A stretch of DNA of 64,000 bases from Saturnia japonica (lineage: Eukaryota > Arthropoda > Insecta > Lepidoptera > Saturniidae), in assembly GCA_033032175.1 (NCBI GenBank), contig CM065312.1, positions 1,054,001 through 1,118,000 of the forward strand, given 5' to 3'. Both the position numbers and the translations under genes were made by a program. The notes under the pieces are model-generated. The model ran no database searches. It saw only the letters and a program-made list of their open reading frames with translations, and was not told the origin of the DNA. The stretch's first letter is position 1. Each line of letters starts with the position of its first letter. Below, in pieces: positions 31,140-43,860 of the stretch.

Positions 31140-31700
31140 TATATTAAATGTGGTTAAGTTAGGTTATAGAACAAAGGTGGTTGGCTACCTTCCTAGAAAG
31201 GTTCCTAGCTCGGTGAAGCTGTCAACGCCATTAATGGCTCCAGAGTTCCTATGGCAAACAGTATAGTCAGAAAAACAACTTCCTCGAAATATGTGGAGAG
31301 GTTATTGCCAACTAGAAATACACATTCCTTGCTATTATTTCGAAATCAGTTCATACGAGCACCAGAACCAAGTTCAATCACTTCGAATGTTAACAAATAT
31401 GCCACAAAAGGCAAAATACCGCAAGCTACTGAACTGCCGATCGAGTTCTCGCTGAAAAAACTTACAATATTTTGGAAGCATAACATCTACGACCAAAGTT
31501 AATTACGAACAAACAACCAATATTAAAGTCAAAATCAATTTCAAAGTTTTAATATATGAGGTAGAGTAGCGCGACCGCGACTAACTAAGCGGTTAAGCTC
31601 GGGTTAGGGGTGACTTACCAATTTATTTTTCTGTCGTAACCACATATTTTCACTCGTGGCAGACATAAAGCACAATCACCTTTATTTTACATTAAAAAAT
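31140..31700. other. Unclassified segment with an ATG-started frame and a repeat-like part
   Basis: A plus-strand frame of 83 codons starts with ATG 31251 (MANSIVRKTTSSKYVERLLP...). I do not recognise it; it may be chance. 31555-31680 (TATGAGGTAGAGTAGCGCGA through CACTCGTGGCAGACATAAAG) resembles a sequence recurrent in lepidopteran genomes, from general memory only. Confidence 0.25.
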
Positions 31701-32015
31701 CGTTTATTAACTGCTTTGAGATCTTTTTGTACAATTATTACAGCAAAGCCTTCAGGTATGTGAACATAAACTAGCTGATTCCGAAATATTTTTTATCAAA
31801 GCGGATCGGGTTTTTGCCACGTGAACGGTGATCATTATCCAGTCTTGTACAAGAGAACGACCAGTCCCACACCTACACCGAATTAATTATAAACAGATTA
31901 TAATAAATACACTTGTAGGTATGATGTATAGTCAAAATCTTCATAAAACGTAACAAAACGTACACTCCAATATCGACCGATGTGTTATTGGAGAATCGCA
32001 GCTCCCAACCCTTAC

Positions 32016-32142
32016 CTATTTCAACTGTCTCTTCTATCGCGCGCGCACCGACACGAGCACCGTTGCTAAGTATCCTAGTAGTATTTCGAAGTATCCTGAC
32101 CTTTGACCTCATCAAAACTAGTGTATGTGATATGACCGACAT
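32016..32142 (-). CDS. Candidate first coding exon, presequence-like
   Basis: On the minus strand ATG 32142 opens 42 codons plus one base, ending at a GTAAGG donor (exon end 32016). The peptide, MSVISHTLVLMRSKVRILRN followed by TTRILSNGARVGARAIEETV, is rich in Arg and hydroxylated residues and has no acidic residue until position 37, the character of a mitochondrial targeting presequence. The 200 bases upstream look like an untranslated leader. No downstream exon was found, and the whole open frame continues without splicing to 31873, so a chance frame is possible. Confidence 0.28.
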
Positions 32143-33239
32143 GTGAAGTAAATTGATTTAAACACAAACCTAGTGCGACGAATAAAAGACAAACGAAACG
32201 AAATCAGACAGCCCTCGCTCGAGTTCTATTACATATCGGGAGCTATAAAACCGGGTAGAAACAGGGGCCACGATTTTATGAGTTACACTTAAACCGTATT
32301 ACATGTTTGTAACGTCGCGTCGGACCAAGATGAGACACCGAATGCGGATAATGTTTCTAATAAAGCTATACACGTAATTAGATTATAATAATATGCTGGG
32401 TGCTCCTGGGACACAATTGTGTGCAGTGTATCACGAACACCATAGCTGCACTCGTAGACTTATCGCGTTTCGGGATCAGCCGATGTATATTCAGTAATCA
32501 AGCAGAATGTTATGGAACATGTACATGGTGATAAATTTTATTTTATTTTATTTATTTTTAAGGGATATTTTTATTTATTTACAGATTATAATGCTTAAAA
32601 CTAATCATATATAACAAACTCATAAATCAATAAAGTTTCCTCATATATAATAACACAACGCATACCGTATTAGATTATTAAGAAATAATAATATATTATT
32701 TACTCATTATAAATGTAGTATAAATATGAAATGGACTAAGGAAGAGAAATATAAAATCATAATATCTCTTGATAGTTAAGTTAAACTATTATACTATTAA
32801 TGACATCACATTTCGCAACGATTATTTTTTATAAGTATTAAAAGAATTATTGAATACAATAAGAGTCATTGAAATGTAAATTATTCAAATTGCGTGTTCT
32901 GTATAGGAAAGTGTTAGCAACATAATTCGTTTTGCATAAAGGAACATCAAGTAAATATTGTTTTATAAATACGTAACATCTCCTACTCTCTGTTGATTTT
33001 TCACGCTTCGCCATCAACCAGTGTGAATCCGAGAGGTTGCCATGACAACAGCGACAGACGATTCTCAGTGGCCGACGTTGTTCTTGGATTATAAATTGTA
33101 CAGTGCTTATTTTAAGACAAAGTTTGCCATGATATTATAAAAAAATGCGAATCAATACAGTAAATAATAAAAACTTAAAATGATTCCTCTTGTCAATATA
33201 TTCGTTCATGGTTAAACACAGAGATCAATAAAAGGAAAA
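32143..33239. other. Mostly AT-rich, nothing firm
   Basis: 32143-32340 is GC-richer and could be the leader or promoter of the candidate exon to its left on the minus strand. 32461-32500 carries a motif shared with 50.9 and 56.3 kb. The rest shows nothing. Confidence 0.35.
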
Positions 33240-33330
33240 TGTCTGCTTTATGCCTATTGCCCGAGATGCCCGACCTTGAACTACGTAAACAGCGCTCTAC
33301 CAACCACAAGGACGCGGTAAGGTTTCAACA
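33240..33330 (-). repeat. Probable tRNA-derived SINE head, decayed
   Basis: On the minus strand TGGTTGGTAGAGCGCTGT resembles the D-arm of a tRNA (A box region) and is followed by TTCAAGGTCGGGCATCTCGG where the B box should be, but the GTTCGA core is corrupted. The arrangement matches tRNA-headed SINEs. Only a fragment. Confidence 0.4.
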
Positions 33331-36300
33331 TTTTTCCTTAGACCAAGTACACACAGCATCTATTTCACAGGCTGCAAGATAATTACAAAATGTTGGCATG
33401 ACCCACGAATTGTCAAATTTTACTCTCGAATTTTTGAATAATGCCTAGTGCATTATTGTTATTTTTATTGACAGGGCTCGGGCATACATATGGTTGGGTC
33501 ACTTACAATAGTTCAGAAAGCCGCAGGATGAATACGGGCATTCTAAAAGTATACGATGAGACCGACAGGGTCAAATTACAAATATAAATAAAATTATTTT
33601 ACTCATAGTCCAAAACAAAAAATATTGCATAACAAAACGATAATAAATCCATAAAAGAAGAAACGTGTCGGTTTTCATTTAATATAATAAAAAAATATAT
33701 ACAATGAGTTCTAATATGTTCTTGGAATGAAATGTACGGGCCCACAACGTTTCTTATTAGGCTGGAACAGTGTATGGATGGGTCCCCGGGCACAGCTGCT
33801 GCCTGTTGCTAATCTTCACTGAGACTTGCCGAAAATTATGTTACGGATTTGAATTTCATGCATTGGGGGGATACTGACACACCAATTTTTTCTTAAAGAT
33901 ATTCTGATAGAATGAATATATGTCAAATAATTTTAATGCGTTTTTATTAAACAATCGTACAACGAAATTAAATAATCAGAACTTTTTCCAGAGTGTTCTA
34001 ATCTCTAATCTAAAAAAATATAGACCATAATATCCCAGAGATTTCGAATACACGCCTGTACAGAATAAATACATTTTGTATAAAAAAAAAACGTCTTTAA
34101 GCCTACTGGGGAATTCAAAGCGAAATTCATTTCGTTCAATCCGAGGAAAAAATGTTAAATTTAACCCAAGTAGGCTGGACAGGGAAGCTTATCTTTGTAG
34201 GAACGATACTGTTGGGGTTACCAACTTCAGAACTTAGATTTGCGATAAACAGGTAATTTAAAACGGAACGTGGATGAAAAATTTGGGGCCTAGAATAATT
34301 TTGTCAGAATAACAAAGAACGGATTAATATAGTTAATACAATACCTATTTTTGTTTTTAGAGTGGCTGTAATATGACAAACTGACAATTTTTACAATCTT
34401 TTATTAAACTTACTTTGTTAGTCTGGGTTTAAATCTTGTAACTGAATTTTAAAACAGTTATCACCAACCGATTGAGCTGACATTTTGCAAACACGTTTGG
34501 TTTAGATAAAAATGCATGGATAGCTAAATATCGTCTTACTAAATCTAATATGGCGGACTCCCAAAGATGACGGACTAGTTATTTTTAATGCAATCTCAAG
34601 ACATGGGTAACAAATGCAAAGTTTGTTGATTAGAATATGTAAAAAAAATACTTTTTTTTTAAATAAGCCTGTTATAGAATATTTCAATAATTTTGAAACC
34701 TTTTAGTGCAAATTAAGTGGGAGTTAAGAATTTATAGAGAATAAATTTCTTACGCGTTGCAAGACTTTAAAATTATTCAAATATTGAATAAAACGCTTAT
34801 TTTGAAATTTTACTTTTACATTCATATTTTTTATTATATTTTATACGAGTGAACGGGAGAATAATATCATAACGCACATTTCGCGAGATGCTTTTTACAA
34901 GTTCTAGAAACGGCAAACTTCTCAGATGTCGTAATAATGCTGGCAACACTGTTTTAATCCTTCAAGGCGATCAAATAATCCTATTTAAACATAATATATT
35001 TTTATAGTACACAAGGTATTGATTACAACTTATGAATTGATAAATGGTTGTCCTCTACTTTCCTATTATCGAAAAAAAAAAGTATAAAGGTACAGCACCT
35101 ACGTTCTTATTGAGTAAGTAGGATTGTAAAAAAAACCGGGGTTTTATTCTCACATCAAAATTACGTATATTTAACAAGTTTTAGTAATGCTACCCAAAAT
35201 TATTCAACTAGTTTAAAAAAAAATTTAAAGGCCATTCAAGATTTTTACAAAAAATTTAAAATGGTTAAAAATTGATTTTTATATTTTAAGTATACTCAAA
35301 TTTTTAAGCTGATATTTCATTTTATTGCTCAAGAATTTCATCAATATTGAAGTAGGTATAGTACATATTATGTTTTCGAGCGACCTGTAAATCAACAGCG
35401 ACAACTTTTTTTTACTTTTATAAATAGTGGACATATTAAATAATATATATATATATATATAAAACACGAGACAAAGAGAAAGACGATCATTACTGTTGAA
35501 CTCAATTCAACTATGTCAATTTGTCTAAAATTAGAAATAGTTCGGAGGTCATAAAATTGAAATGGAGGGTGATTTCATGGTTCGACGGGTGCCTGATAAT
35601 ATTTTAACCCTGAATCTACTACTATTCAGTATCAGAAATTAGAATTGGTTGGATATAATCCAACTGAAAGCGGTCGTGAAATTATAAATGAGAAATCGGT
35701 ATTACTAATACGGTACATAACAAGAGATATCTCACCATGACAAATAATATTAACTACTTTTAAAATGAAATCCGCAATAAATCGATACTTTGATAATATA
35801 TAAAAACAAAAAGATGAGATATTTACGACGATATTCTATAATATAACCCTTTTTTAGACACATTTAATCAAATGTTATTGGAATACAATAAAAGTCTTTC
35901 CCTAAAGCCATAAGAATAATGATATTATTCTTTTGGAGATTACCTTTAACATAAATATAATTATAATATAAATTTAACAAGTCATTATTCACAACAAAAT
36001 TGTATTTGGCAATCACATCACTTGCAATATTAACTACAGAGAATTATCTTGCTATTTTAACATCACATGTCGACGTAACTCATTCTGCATCACGGATCAC
36101 ACTCGAGAACGAAAAAACAACAAAATATCCACAAAATAATACGTATGATATATTCAATCACAATACATCGACATAATCAATTTTTATCTACCCACGTCAG
36201 CAATCGATTCTCCACCGCGTCACACTGCACACTCAAGAAACAAAAAAATAAACATAAATGATTAAATTTTCGAAATTGAATTCAATACGAACAAGAACGT

Positions 36301-36584
36301 TTTCGCAATACGCGTTACGACGCCGTGCGAGGCGGGCATCCGGCGCGCTATTCTCGCCCTTCTGCCGCGCTCGACGCCCCTCGACAAATGATAAAAATAA
36401 TATCGACTTGGATAAGCCACGCTGGACCTACGTATATAGTTTTCAATCGTCTTGAACCTCTATTGTAAAACATTAATGCAGTACAAATAAAAATAACTTC
36501 ATTAAATACTGTAGTGGAAATGTCTAGTTCACTGTCGACAAAATATGATTAAACTCAAAAATAATCAATTTTATAACACATTAG
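33331..36584. other. Long AT-rich stretch
   Basis: A (TA)n microsatellite lies at 35441-35462. 36300-36400 is CpG-rich and lies in an ATG-started frame of 65 codons (36258-36455) with an Arg-rich, low-complexity product; probably not a gene. Nothing else recognised. Confidence 0.4.
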
Positions 36585-37350
36585 CGGTGTGCCCGTGGTT
36601 GCTCGGGCGTTTGTTACTACACTGTGGTTTTATTTTATTTTTACTCATATAGTTAGTTGACTATTCATATGCCGTACCAATTGAGGAATGATATGTGTTT
36701 GTTTTCTAATGTATTAATAAAGATTCTTGTATTCTCTCAATTATGGTACGATGCATGCTTCCCGTCAACAACATTTTATCAGAATCGGTTGAGAATTGAT
36801 GATTTTTTTATTTTGTGACCTACTTTTTTTTTTACGATTTCTATTAGTAATATGGACGATTGTTAGAGCCATCAATTATCTAATTACTTATGCTTCCCGT
36901 TTACAAAATTCCATCAAAATCTGTTAAGAATTAACGTAATTTTAAATTATTATTTTTTATGATTCCTAAAAATGATATTGAAAATTCTAATAGCCTTTCT
37001 ATCATTCATGGAATGAATTATACTTCTCGTGTAAAAAATTTCATCAAAATCGGTCAAGAATAAAACGATTTTTTTAACGATCTTAATAAGTAATATTAAA
37101 ATTTCTTATACCCTATCAATTAACCAATGACATAAGCATCCCGTATACAAAACTTCATAAGAATCGGTCAAGCCGTTTTTCAGTTAATTCCGGACATACG
37201 AACACACAGACAGTCAAAATATTAATTTATGGCATATTCGTGATCAGTGTCGTTCATATAGTAAGTAGTACGCCTATCGGAAAATTTGGACAAGAAATTA
37301 ACAGTACAGATAGAACTACGGATTTATTATAATATAGATAATAATTAGGA
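36585..37350. repeat. Interspersed element with four internal degenerate units
   Basis: Starts GTGTGCCCGTGGTTGCTCGG and ends near TACAGATAGAACTACGG. Inside, a phrase of the form CTTCCCGT..ACAAAAT then TCATCAAAATCGGTCAAGAA recurs with anchors at about 36757, 36892, 37020 and 37136, spaced about 135, 128 and 116 bases. So the element contains a decayed tandem array of units near 125 bp. No coding capacity. Confidence 0.6.
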
Positions 37351-40300
37351 GTACAAATTACATTTACCATTGTTGAACGATAAATATATGTATGCGATAC
37401 AGTAATTTTAATTAGTCATCAAAAATATATTAACAATGATGACACTGAAATGTATCCCAATTTCTTGAACAAAACTCGTTCATTTCTTTACTGTTTAGTT
37501 TCGTCGTATGACCTTGTAGAACAAAATTATACGAAATACCATAGAGTAATAAAGTCCGGTTGCTGTACTATATCGAATCCATAATTTTATGCGAGATACG
37601 AAATATAAGAGAAGGCGGTTGAGGCGAAACACGGGATAGTTGTAGAGACAGGTTACCGTATACGTACTCGAACTATAAGACAAAGTTCACTTCAGACACG
37701 GTGAATTATATTGTCTGCACATCACCAGCAACGTTTACTGATCCAACTTATCTCCGTAGTGCATTGGTAGGCTAATTTTAAAGACTATATTTAGAACTTG
37801 CATACTTTGTTACAACTATTTGCAACACGGTAAACATTTATTACGGCATTAGTATTAATGTCTTAAATTTTAATACGTTCTTCGGGCTCAGAAACTTTAC
37901 CATGTCGTTTCAAGTATTACGAAATTAATGATCGAACATAAACTATTATTGAGTGAAATGACAAATGAAAGTTAAGGTTAACTGTTATAAATTAAACATT
38001 CAGAAGAATTAGAATGGTTATAAAGTAGGATTGATTGAGACAGTTTCATTGTCACACTTATTTCTGTTCTACGGGAGCTGCTTGCGCTGCTTTCATGGGA
38101 ACCGAAGGGGCAATCCACAATCTATCAGTTACCGATAACTAGCATAAGGAGAAATGACGTTCATATAACTAGAAGAGTGTTAAATTATGAAGGTGGACGA
38201 ACATAGGAATAGAGGAAAATTGAAGGAATGTATGAAAGATTTTGTAAGGAATTATTTGCGTATAAAAGATGTGAATTTTGAGATGATAGTCGATAGAAGA
38301 GAGTGGAATAGTAACATTACTGTTAAATAATTAACAAAACATTTTTACCCCATGTAAAACTTAATCTCCCACAAACGAGCTAAAAATATTCGTGAGATAA
38401 GTATTCGCTCATAATATGTACAGAAATATTTATTAGAACAGGTTCAGTAGTTGCAGAAATTACTTCCTAAATAATATTATGAACTTATCCTTTTTATAAT
38501 ACTAGGAGCTATATAGACTTTCCCTCATTCGTGTCTTTATCATGTAAAACTATACAGTCTCACGAGAATTAACACAATGGAGGTATGATAAAAAGAAGAA
38601 ATAGTATTATTATAAATAGTAATTGCACGGATCTGAATAGTTATTCGTGTGCGAACCAGTTTAATTGTAAAACATCGTCGAGTTATCGATAAACATCGTC
38701 TGCACTATAGTATCGGTCGAGGGCGCTCAGATCCGGCTCCCAGCCACCGATCTCGGCGCTCACCACTTATGCGATATCGATTACACTTCTCGGCTACCTG
38801 CTAAGTTTTATCTGTGTCTTCCACCATCTCATTTTAACTTACACTTTATGTAATTTTCACAGAACCGGTAACCCCTTTGACATGGAACAGCAGTATCGTC
38901 ATAGATTAAGTAAACGCTATAATATTTATTGTCTACACGCAATAATTATGGCTAAGCAATAGCTTTCTAAGATGATCGGCTCTAATTTTCGGTAAAAGAG
39001 AAATCGGTATGCATTAAAACAACATTTGTCGTCTAAAGGTCAATTATACTTTGTTCATCGTACGAAGACGCATGACATATCCACAGAACATAAATTGTTA
39101 CGTCGTGCAAAAACATGCATTTCGACTATCACTTATCATTTTATAAGAACATATTGATACTGATAATCGCTATAAAACATTTTGCACGACAAAATCTTAA
39201 ATAACTTTCTCTATACAATGATTTTTGTGAGTTTTCGTATTTCTTTTCTTACTACGTGCAGCGTTACTTTCCATGTTACTTAAAACTAGAGTAGACGAAA
39301 ATAATAAAAACATGGAATCAAAATAACTAAAACTATTAATCGTACGAATTGAAAATTAATCGAATTGATTAATATTGACTGGAAGAATTAATCTTATTGT
39401 TTAGCTTCAGGAATGCAATAATTAATGTGTTCCAGATTACGATCTCAATCGTTGTTACAGTTTATTTTTGTTATTTCATTTCCACAGCTTACACACCCCT
39501 CAATTCCATTAAAGCATCATAATCATATTGTCGATTATACTTAAAACTTAAAAAAAAGAATCGATAATCGAAAAATCAACTTTCAATTTATATTATTCTA
39601 CATCTCTAAAATAAATATTTGACGTGTCATGCAAGCCTTCTTAGAATGAACCAAGAACTTTCATCTGTCCACCTCGAGTAAAGAAAGAATCAGTAGTCAA
39701 GCGTTCGAGAGTCAATCCCCTATTTTTGGCGTAGCGTATTAACAATTATCAAGCACGTCGTTGCTTATCATCCTATATGACTAAGATAACAAATACATTA
39801 AACCTTCTAGGTTAGTAACTAAATAGCACCAAAATATACACTCCTTACGCAATGAGCACCACTAAAGCTGGAATTTAATACACTTGTATTTAAGAGTGTA
39901 AAGATAAAAATTTACCCCACAATAATCACTAATCGACCAACGGATTGGTCAAAATCGCTATACATAATACGCATCAAAACCGTAAAGAAAAATAAATAAA
40001 AACCCACTTAAACGACGGTTCGGCTGTGTAAATATGCATTAATAAAATTGTAGATAAAAATTATATGGGGTCTGACCTCGTAAATGCCATTGCATTGAAC
40101 ACGCGACAAATTCCCCCAGGTCCATTGATGAGACAGCTCGGTATAGGATATAGGGCGGGATGACATACCGACACGTCGACGTTAATGTAGCGGCAGATAC
40201 CTATGCTATAGATATTGATTACCAATCTATAACCCAACTCACAGTGTTAACCACCGTTATTCAAGCATTGTGGTTTATATGCGTTATAATTATGACGATA

Positions 40301-41030
40301 ATTGATAACCGAATATAGGTACTTCCGTTTGTTCAGACTTATAAGTTTAAGCAGTATTAATAATTCACCTAGACAAATATCATCCGAAAAGTAAGTAAAC
40401 CAAACGTCTTATGTTGATATATTAGGTATCAAATTAATTTAGTAGAATACATATTCAGTTTCAGCGTAATAACATCTTATCTATAAAAAATCATTTACTT
40501 AATATTATGATATAATTTTCGTGGACAAAACGATATAAATTAATCAACAAAAATTTCAAATAAAAGCGATTAAGTATTGTTTTTTAAATTTTATTTATTA
40601 CACATACTGTTGTGCCTTTCCCGAGCCGTTACGTGTAATCCACCCTCACAGTGGCTCGGTTCGTTACAACCAACCTTAATCAAAGGGATGAACGCATTTT
40701 ATCTACGGTATTTCAGACTCTTCTTGTACTCCGTGATAATAGCTCCTAAAGATTGATCCGAATGGTTTAAGTCACATTTCTTACATTTAAGGCTTTCTTT
40801 CATATTTCACGGTAAGTGAAAAACATCTAAAAAGTAGAGCATGCTTTACCAGTCAATTATCAGCTATTGAAAACATTATGAAAATTAGATCTATATCTAA
40901 TTTATTACCTATGTAATTTAAAACATAGTTTTAAGCAAATTACTTAGTAACTTACATATTATAGTTAAAAATGATAATTGATAAACAATTTTTTGCCGGC
41001 ACTTCTCGATTACTTGGATGTTTTCCGAAG
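37351..41030. other. Long AT-rich stretch with one GC-rich patch
   Basis: 38690-38800 is GC-rich; see findings. A perfect TATCGATA palindrome (the insect DRE motif) sits at 38684-38691 beside it. Otherwise no gene or repeat recognised. Confidence 0.4.
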
Positions 41031-41100
41031 CGGCGGTAGTGTTCTAACGTTCATAAGCGCTTTCAGAGAGCCTAAACTGAATTTTTATTTTAGACGTCAA
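41031..41100 (+). repeat. Short repeat also found inside mariner copy 4
   Basis: GCGGTAGTGTTCTAACGTTC followed by ATAAGCGCTTTC and a CCTAAACTGAATTTTTATTTT block. About 60 bp resemble the insertion in the mariner at 53.87-53.95 kb. It looks like the tail of a widespread element. Confidence 0.45.
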
Positions 41101-41337
41101 GTGAAATCTATAACATTTAGGAATACTTCAATTTATATACCATTATGAATGAATATTAAACTCAATTTAATTATACAAATAGAAACACAATACAAATAGG
41201 CAATAAAAAAATCTTATTGTACAGCATACTAGACATCTGTGTAAACTAGAAAGATCTAAAACCTTAAAAACTATAATATAAATAACTTGAATATTTAAAT
41301 CACAATAAGTAATTAAATGTTATAGAAGAAATAAAAA

Positions 41338-41474
41338 ACGCGAAGTATCGAATTTACTCACCAAGAAGACCAAATCCATTGCAGGAGCGTTTTTTGAATT
41401 TGGAACATTATAACGCTCTAGCAATGTTGTATGAAACGGCGTGCTTGTCCGTCCGTAAATTAAATACTTCGCGA
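41338..41474. repeat. Small inverted-repeat element
   Basis: Arms ACGCGAAGTATCGAATTTAC (41338-41357) and, inverted, TCGCGAAGTATTTAATTTAC (41455-41474) match at 17 of 20 positions and enclose about 100 bp. Could be a very small MITE or a chance hairpin. Confidence 0.4.
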
Positions 41475-41596
41475 GTGTTCATTTTTCAAAAATATTGATA
41501 ACATTTCCATGCATTTTGAGAAAATGAATTTTATACTCAAATAGGCAACCCGGATCATTGTTTACTATTAGGTATTTCCCATCCATCAATTCAGCC

Positions 41597-41870
41597 TTAA
41601 TTTATCCACTGCTGAGTAAAGGTCTCTTCTCGCTCACGGAAATCCTCTCGATCTTGCACGGCTCTCATCCAGAGTTTACCCTCCATCCTCGCTATGTCGT
41701 CGGACCATCGGGCTGGCGGTCTGCCTCGCAGTATTTTCCAACTCTGGGCCTCCACTCTGAAATCCCTTTGGTCCATCCATCTTCTCGTCTTGCCAAGTGC
41801 TTCGCCCACCTCCACTTAAGCCTCGTATTAGGTATATAGTTAACATTATATGCATAACTTGTAGGAGGGC
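41597..41870 (-). pseudogene. RTE-like retrotransposon, C-terminal fragment
   Basis: The minus strand reads ILRGRPPARWSDDIARMEGK then LWMRAVQDREDFREREETFT and QQWIN before a stop. This is the same C-terminal block as the RTE element at 25 kb (GRPPTRW...DD...W..AAQDR...W), from a different lineage. Upstream it continues in a shifted frame to about 41870. Short and decayed; the ATG tail is absent. Confidence 0.7.
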
Positions 41871-42206
41871 TTTCAAAATTGTATGTATCTTGGAAATACT
41901 CTGTAAGCTTTGATATAATCGGTCACAGTGTGACTTTTAGCTTTTATTATGATGGGGTGTACTGTATTGGCTGTATCTTTTTATTGTATTTACCTATAAA
42001 CTTGATTTTTCAACAACAGTTTGAGATCATAAATCTTAGTATTATAACTATGAAGTGCCTATAACCTATTATAACCTACAAAATTTATTTTTTTACAATA
42101 GTATGAGCCATAGTCCTTAGTACCTATATCATAATAATTTCAATGAAAACGAAGTGATCCTATAATTTGAGTTTAATATAATCCTGATTTGATATAATTT
42201 GATTTT
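41871..42206. other. AT-rich stretch, nothing recognised
   Basis: No feature recognised. Confidence 0.4.
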
Positions 42207-42570
42207 GTGGCGCAGAATCCTAAAAATGTTCTTGAAGGATCTAAATTTTTCACTTATCTGATTAGCGAAGTTGAGCAAATCAGCAGCTGTACATTAAATG
42301 GGCGAAGAATCAAATTTTTAAGCGCTATGCGATGTACGAAGTTTTTAGGACGATTAAGGCACTTGCCCTCTTGCGAACGGATAGAATCGCAATCTCGCGA
42401 ACTTATCCTCGACTGTTACGCATTTCTTGATGACTTTGGTCGCTTCGACCGAGGCTTTTGGTCAATTGTCGAACCAGTTTCCTCAAACTTCTTCACCTAC
42501 GTTTTGATGAGTTGAGAACTCGGTGCTTCTCAATTGATAAAGGGCAGGTTTTTTTTCAAACCTCACGCAA
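42207..42570 (-). pseudogene. Tc1/mariner transposase remnant (DNA-binding domain)
   Basis: On the minus strand 42525-42450 reads SSQLIKT, a stop where Trp is expected, then VKKFEETGSTIDQKPRSKRP and KSSRNA. This is the linker between the two helix-turn-helix domains in the Tc1/mariner group that includes the intact element at 44.7 kb (there: IRMFENTGATVKIQNSGRPR). A weaker second helix-turn-helix follows (LKNLILRPFNVQLL, compare LKKDLHLKAYKIQLV). The catalytic domain is missing. The plus-strand frame of 102 codons over the same bases is its shadow. Confidence 0.6.
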
Positions 42571-43687
42571 TCAGCACGCGCTCTCTGCTTACGTGAAACA
42601 CTCCATAGTGACAAAATTCTCAAGGACGGACCTAGTGATCAACTATCCCCCCTGCCCCTCCGCCCGCACCCATATCGGCGGTTGCGTTCACACAGCGAAA
42701 AAAACAAGTTGAAGACTTTTGGGATACCATGGGATACTTTACAGGTGGCAATCCTATAATAGGTATATAATCCAGCTAAAAATGTATAATATATAAGTCC
42801 ATAAAAATTACGAGTATGTACTAAGAAAACAACAGATATAGATCTATGTAATACAGCCCGATCGTATTGTTTTATCTTAATCAAACAAACACAGAGTCGA
42901 GCGTGTAGAGCTTCTGAGAAACCATCACATCGATTGCTACTTCGCTGAATCCGTACGATGTATCCAACCATCGTAAATTAGAAACGCCCACGCGAACAAA
43001 AGCAACACACCCGTGTTGCCATAGTGATAAATATGTTATGATTGTTATATATTCGTTCTGCCGTACCAATAGCTAGGCTAATAAAATGTATTTTTTTTGT
43101 TTGAAAAAACTACAACGTTGAATAATAGATTTTAAATAGAAAAAACGCATCACGTACTAGACATATATCTATTTAGTATTATAGATAATAGTTGTTCTGT
43201 TGTTAAATTAATATTATTTAATTAATAATATATTTAATAATTATAATATATGGCACCATTCATTATTACACAATGTATGGAGAAGTTTTGGCAGAATTCT
43301 GTTCTGACATGTAAAGGGTTTTTATTTAATTCATAAACTTACGTTTTATACCCTTTACATATTATGGAATATTGGTGAAATTTTATGTGATATACTTTGT
43401 TTACTGTGTAGTAGTAAAGTGGAAATAACTAGAAACATAAATTATCAATAGTTTGAACATTTCTAACAATAGAATCACCATCTTGATAGAGCGGATGTTT
43501 GAAAAATTGTATGAAGTTAGGCTTAAAGGACACACATATCAGTCCAGTAGTCTTGGCAAATAAAATAAAAGATATTTGAAAAAAACAGCATATTTGAAAA
43601 AGCAGTTAATAAATTATTAAAAGGGAGACAAAAAACTCGACTGCAACAAAAAAACTTGACTAAAAAATAGTTCATAATCATTTCATT
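42571..43687. other. Non-coding stretch
   Basis: 42571-42720 is GC-rich and probably still part of the transposon remnant to its left. The rest is AT-rich and shows nothing. Confidence 0.4.
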
Positions 43688-43860
43688 CCCAGACGTCGCG
43701 ATTAAATATTATATAGTCTATACCACTCCCACAACTAAGACGAACCTAACGACACCTCATATGCTAAAATCCATTAAGCCGTTTAGGGTACACAGCGCGT
43801 CAGAGAAATAGACAAAATACATACATACGCTCGAAAAACATACATACATACATACATAAA
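43688..43860 (+). repeat. Dispersed repeat G, copy 2, with CATA microsatellite
   Basis: Related to 28280-28440. Ends with a (CATA)n run (43823-43858), which may equally be the 3' tail of the minus-strand fragment that follows. Confidence 0.6.

Noticed and set aside
31600..31680. First exon on the minus strand (ATGTCTGCCACGAG... to GTAAGTCA)
   Set aside because: Sixteen open codons and a good donor, but the segment resembles a recurrent lepidopteran repeat and has no further support.
36258..36455. Arg-rich 65-codon gene
   Set aside because: Low-complexity product from a CpG-rich patch; no splice or promoter support.
42207..42515. Plus-strand 102-codon open frame as a gene
   Set aside because: The minus strand of the same bases encodes a recognisable transposase fragment; the plus frame is its shadow and starts at GTG.
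43823..43858. CRISPR-like or satellite array
   Set aside because: Only a short tetranucleotide run next to retrotransposon sequence. No regularly spaced direct repeats with unique spacers occur anywhere in the window.
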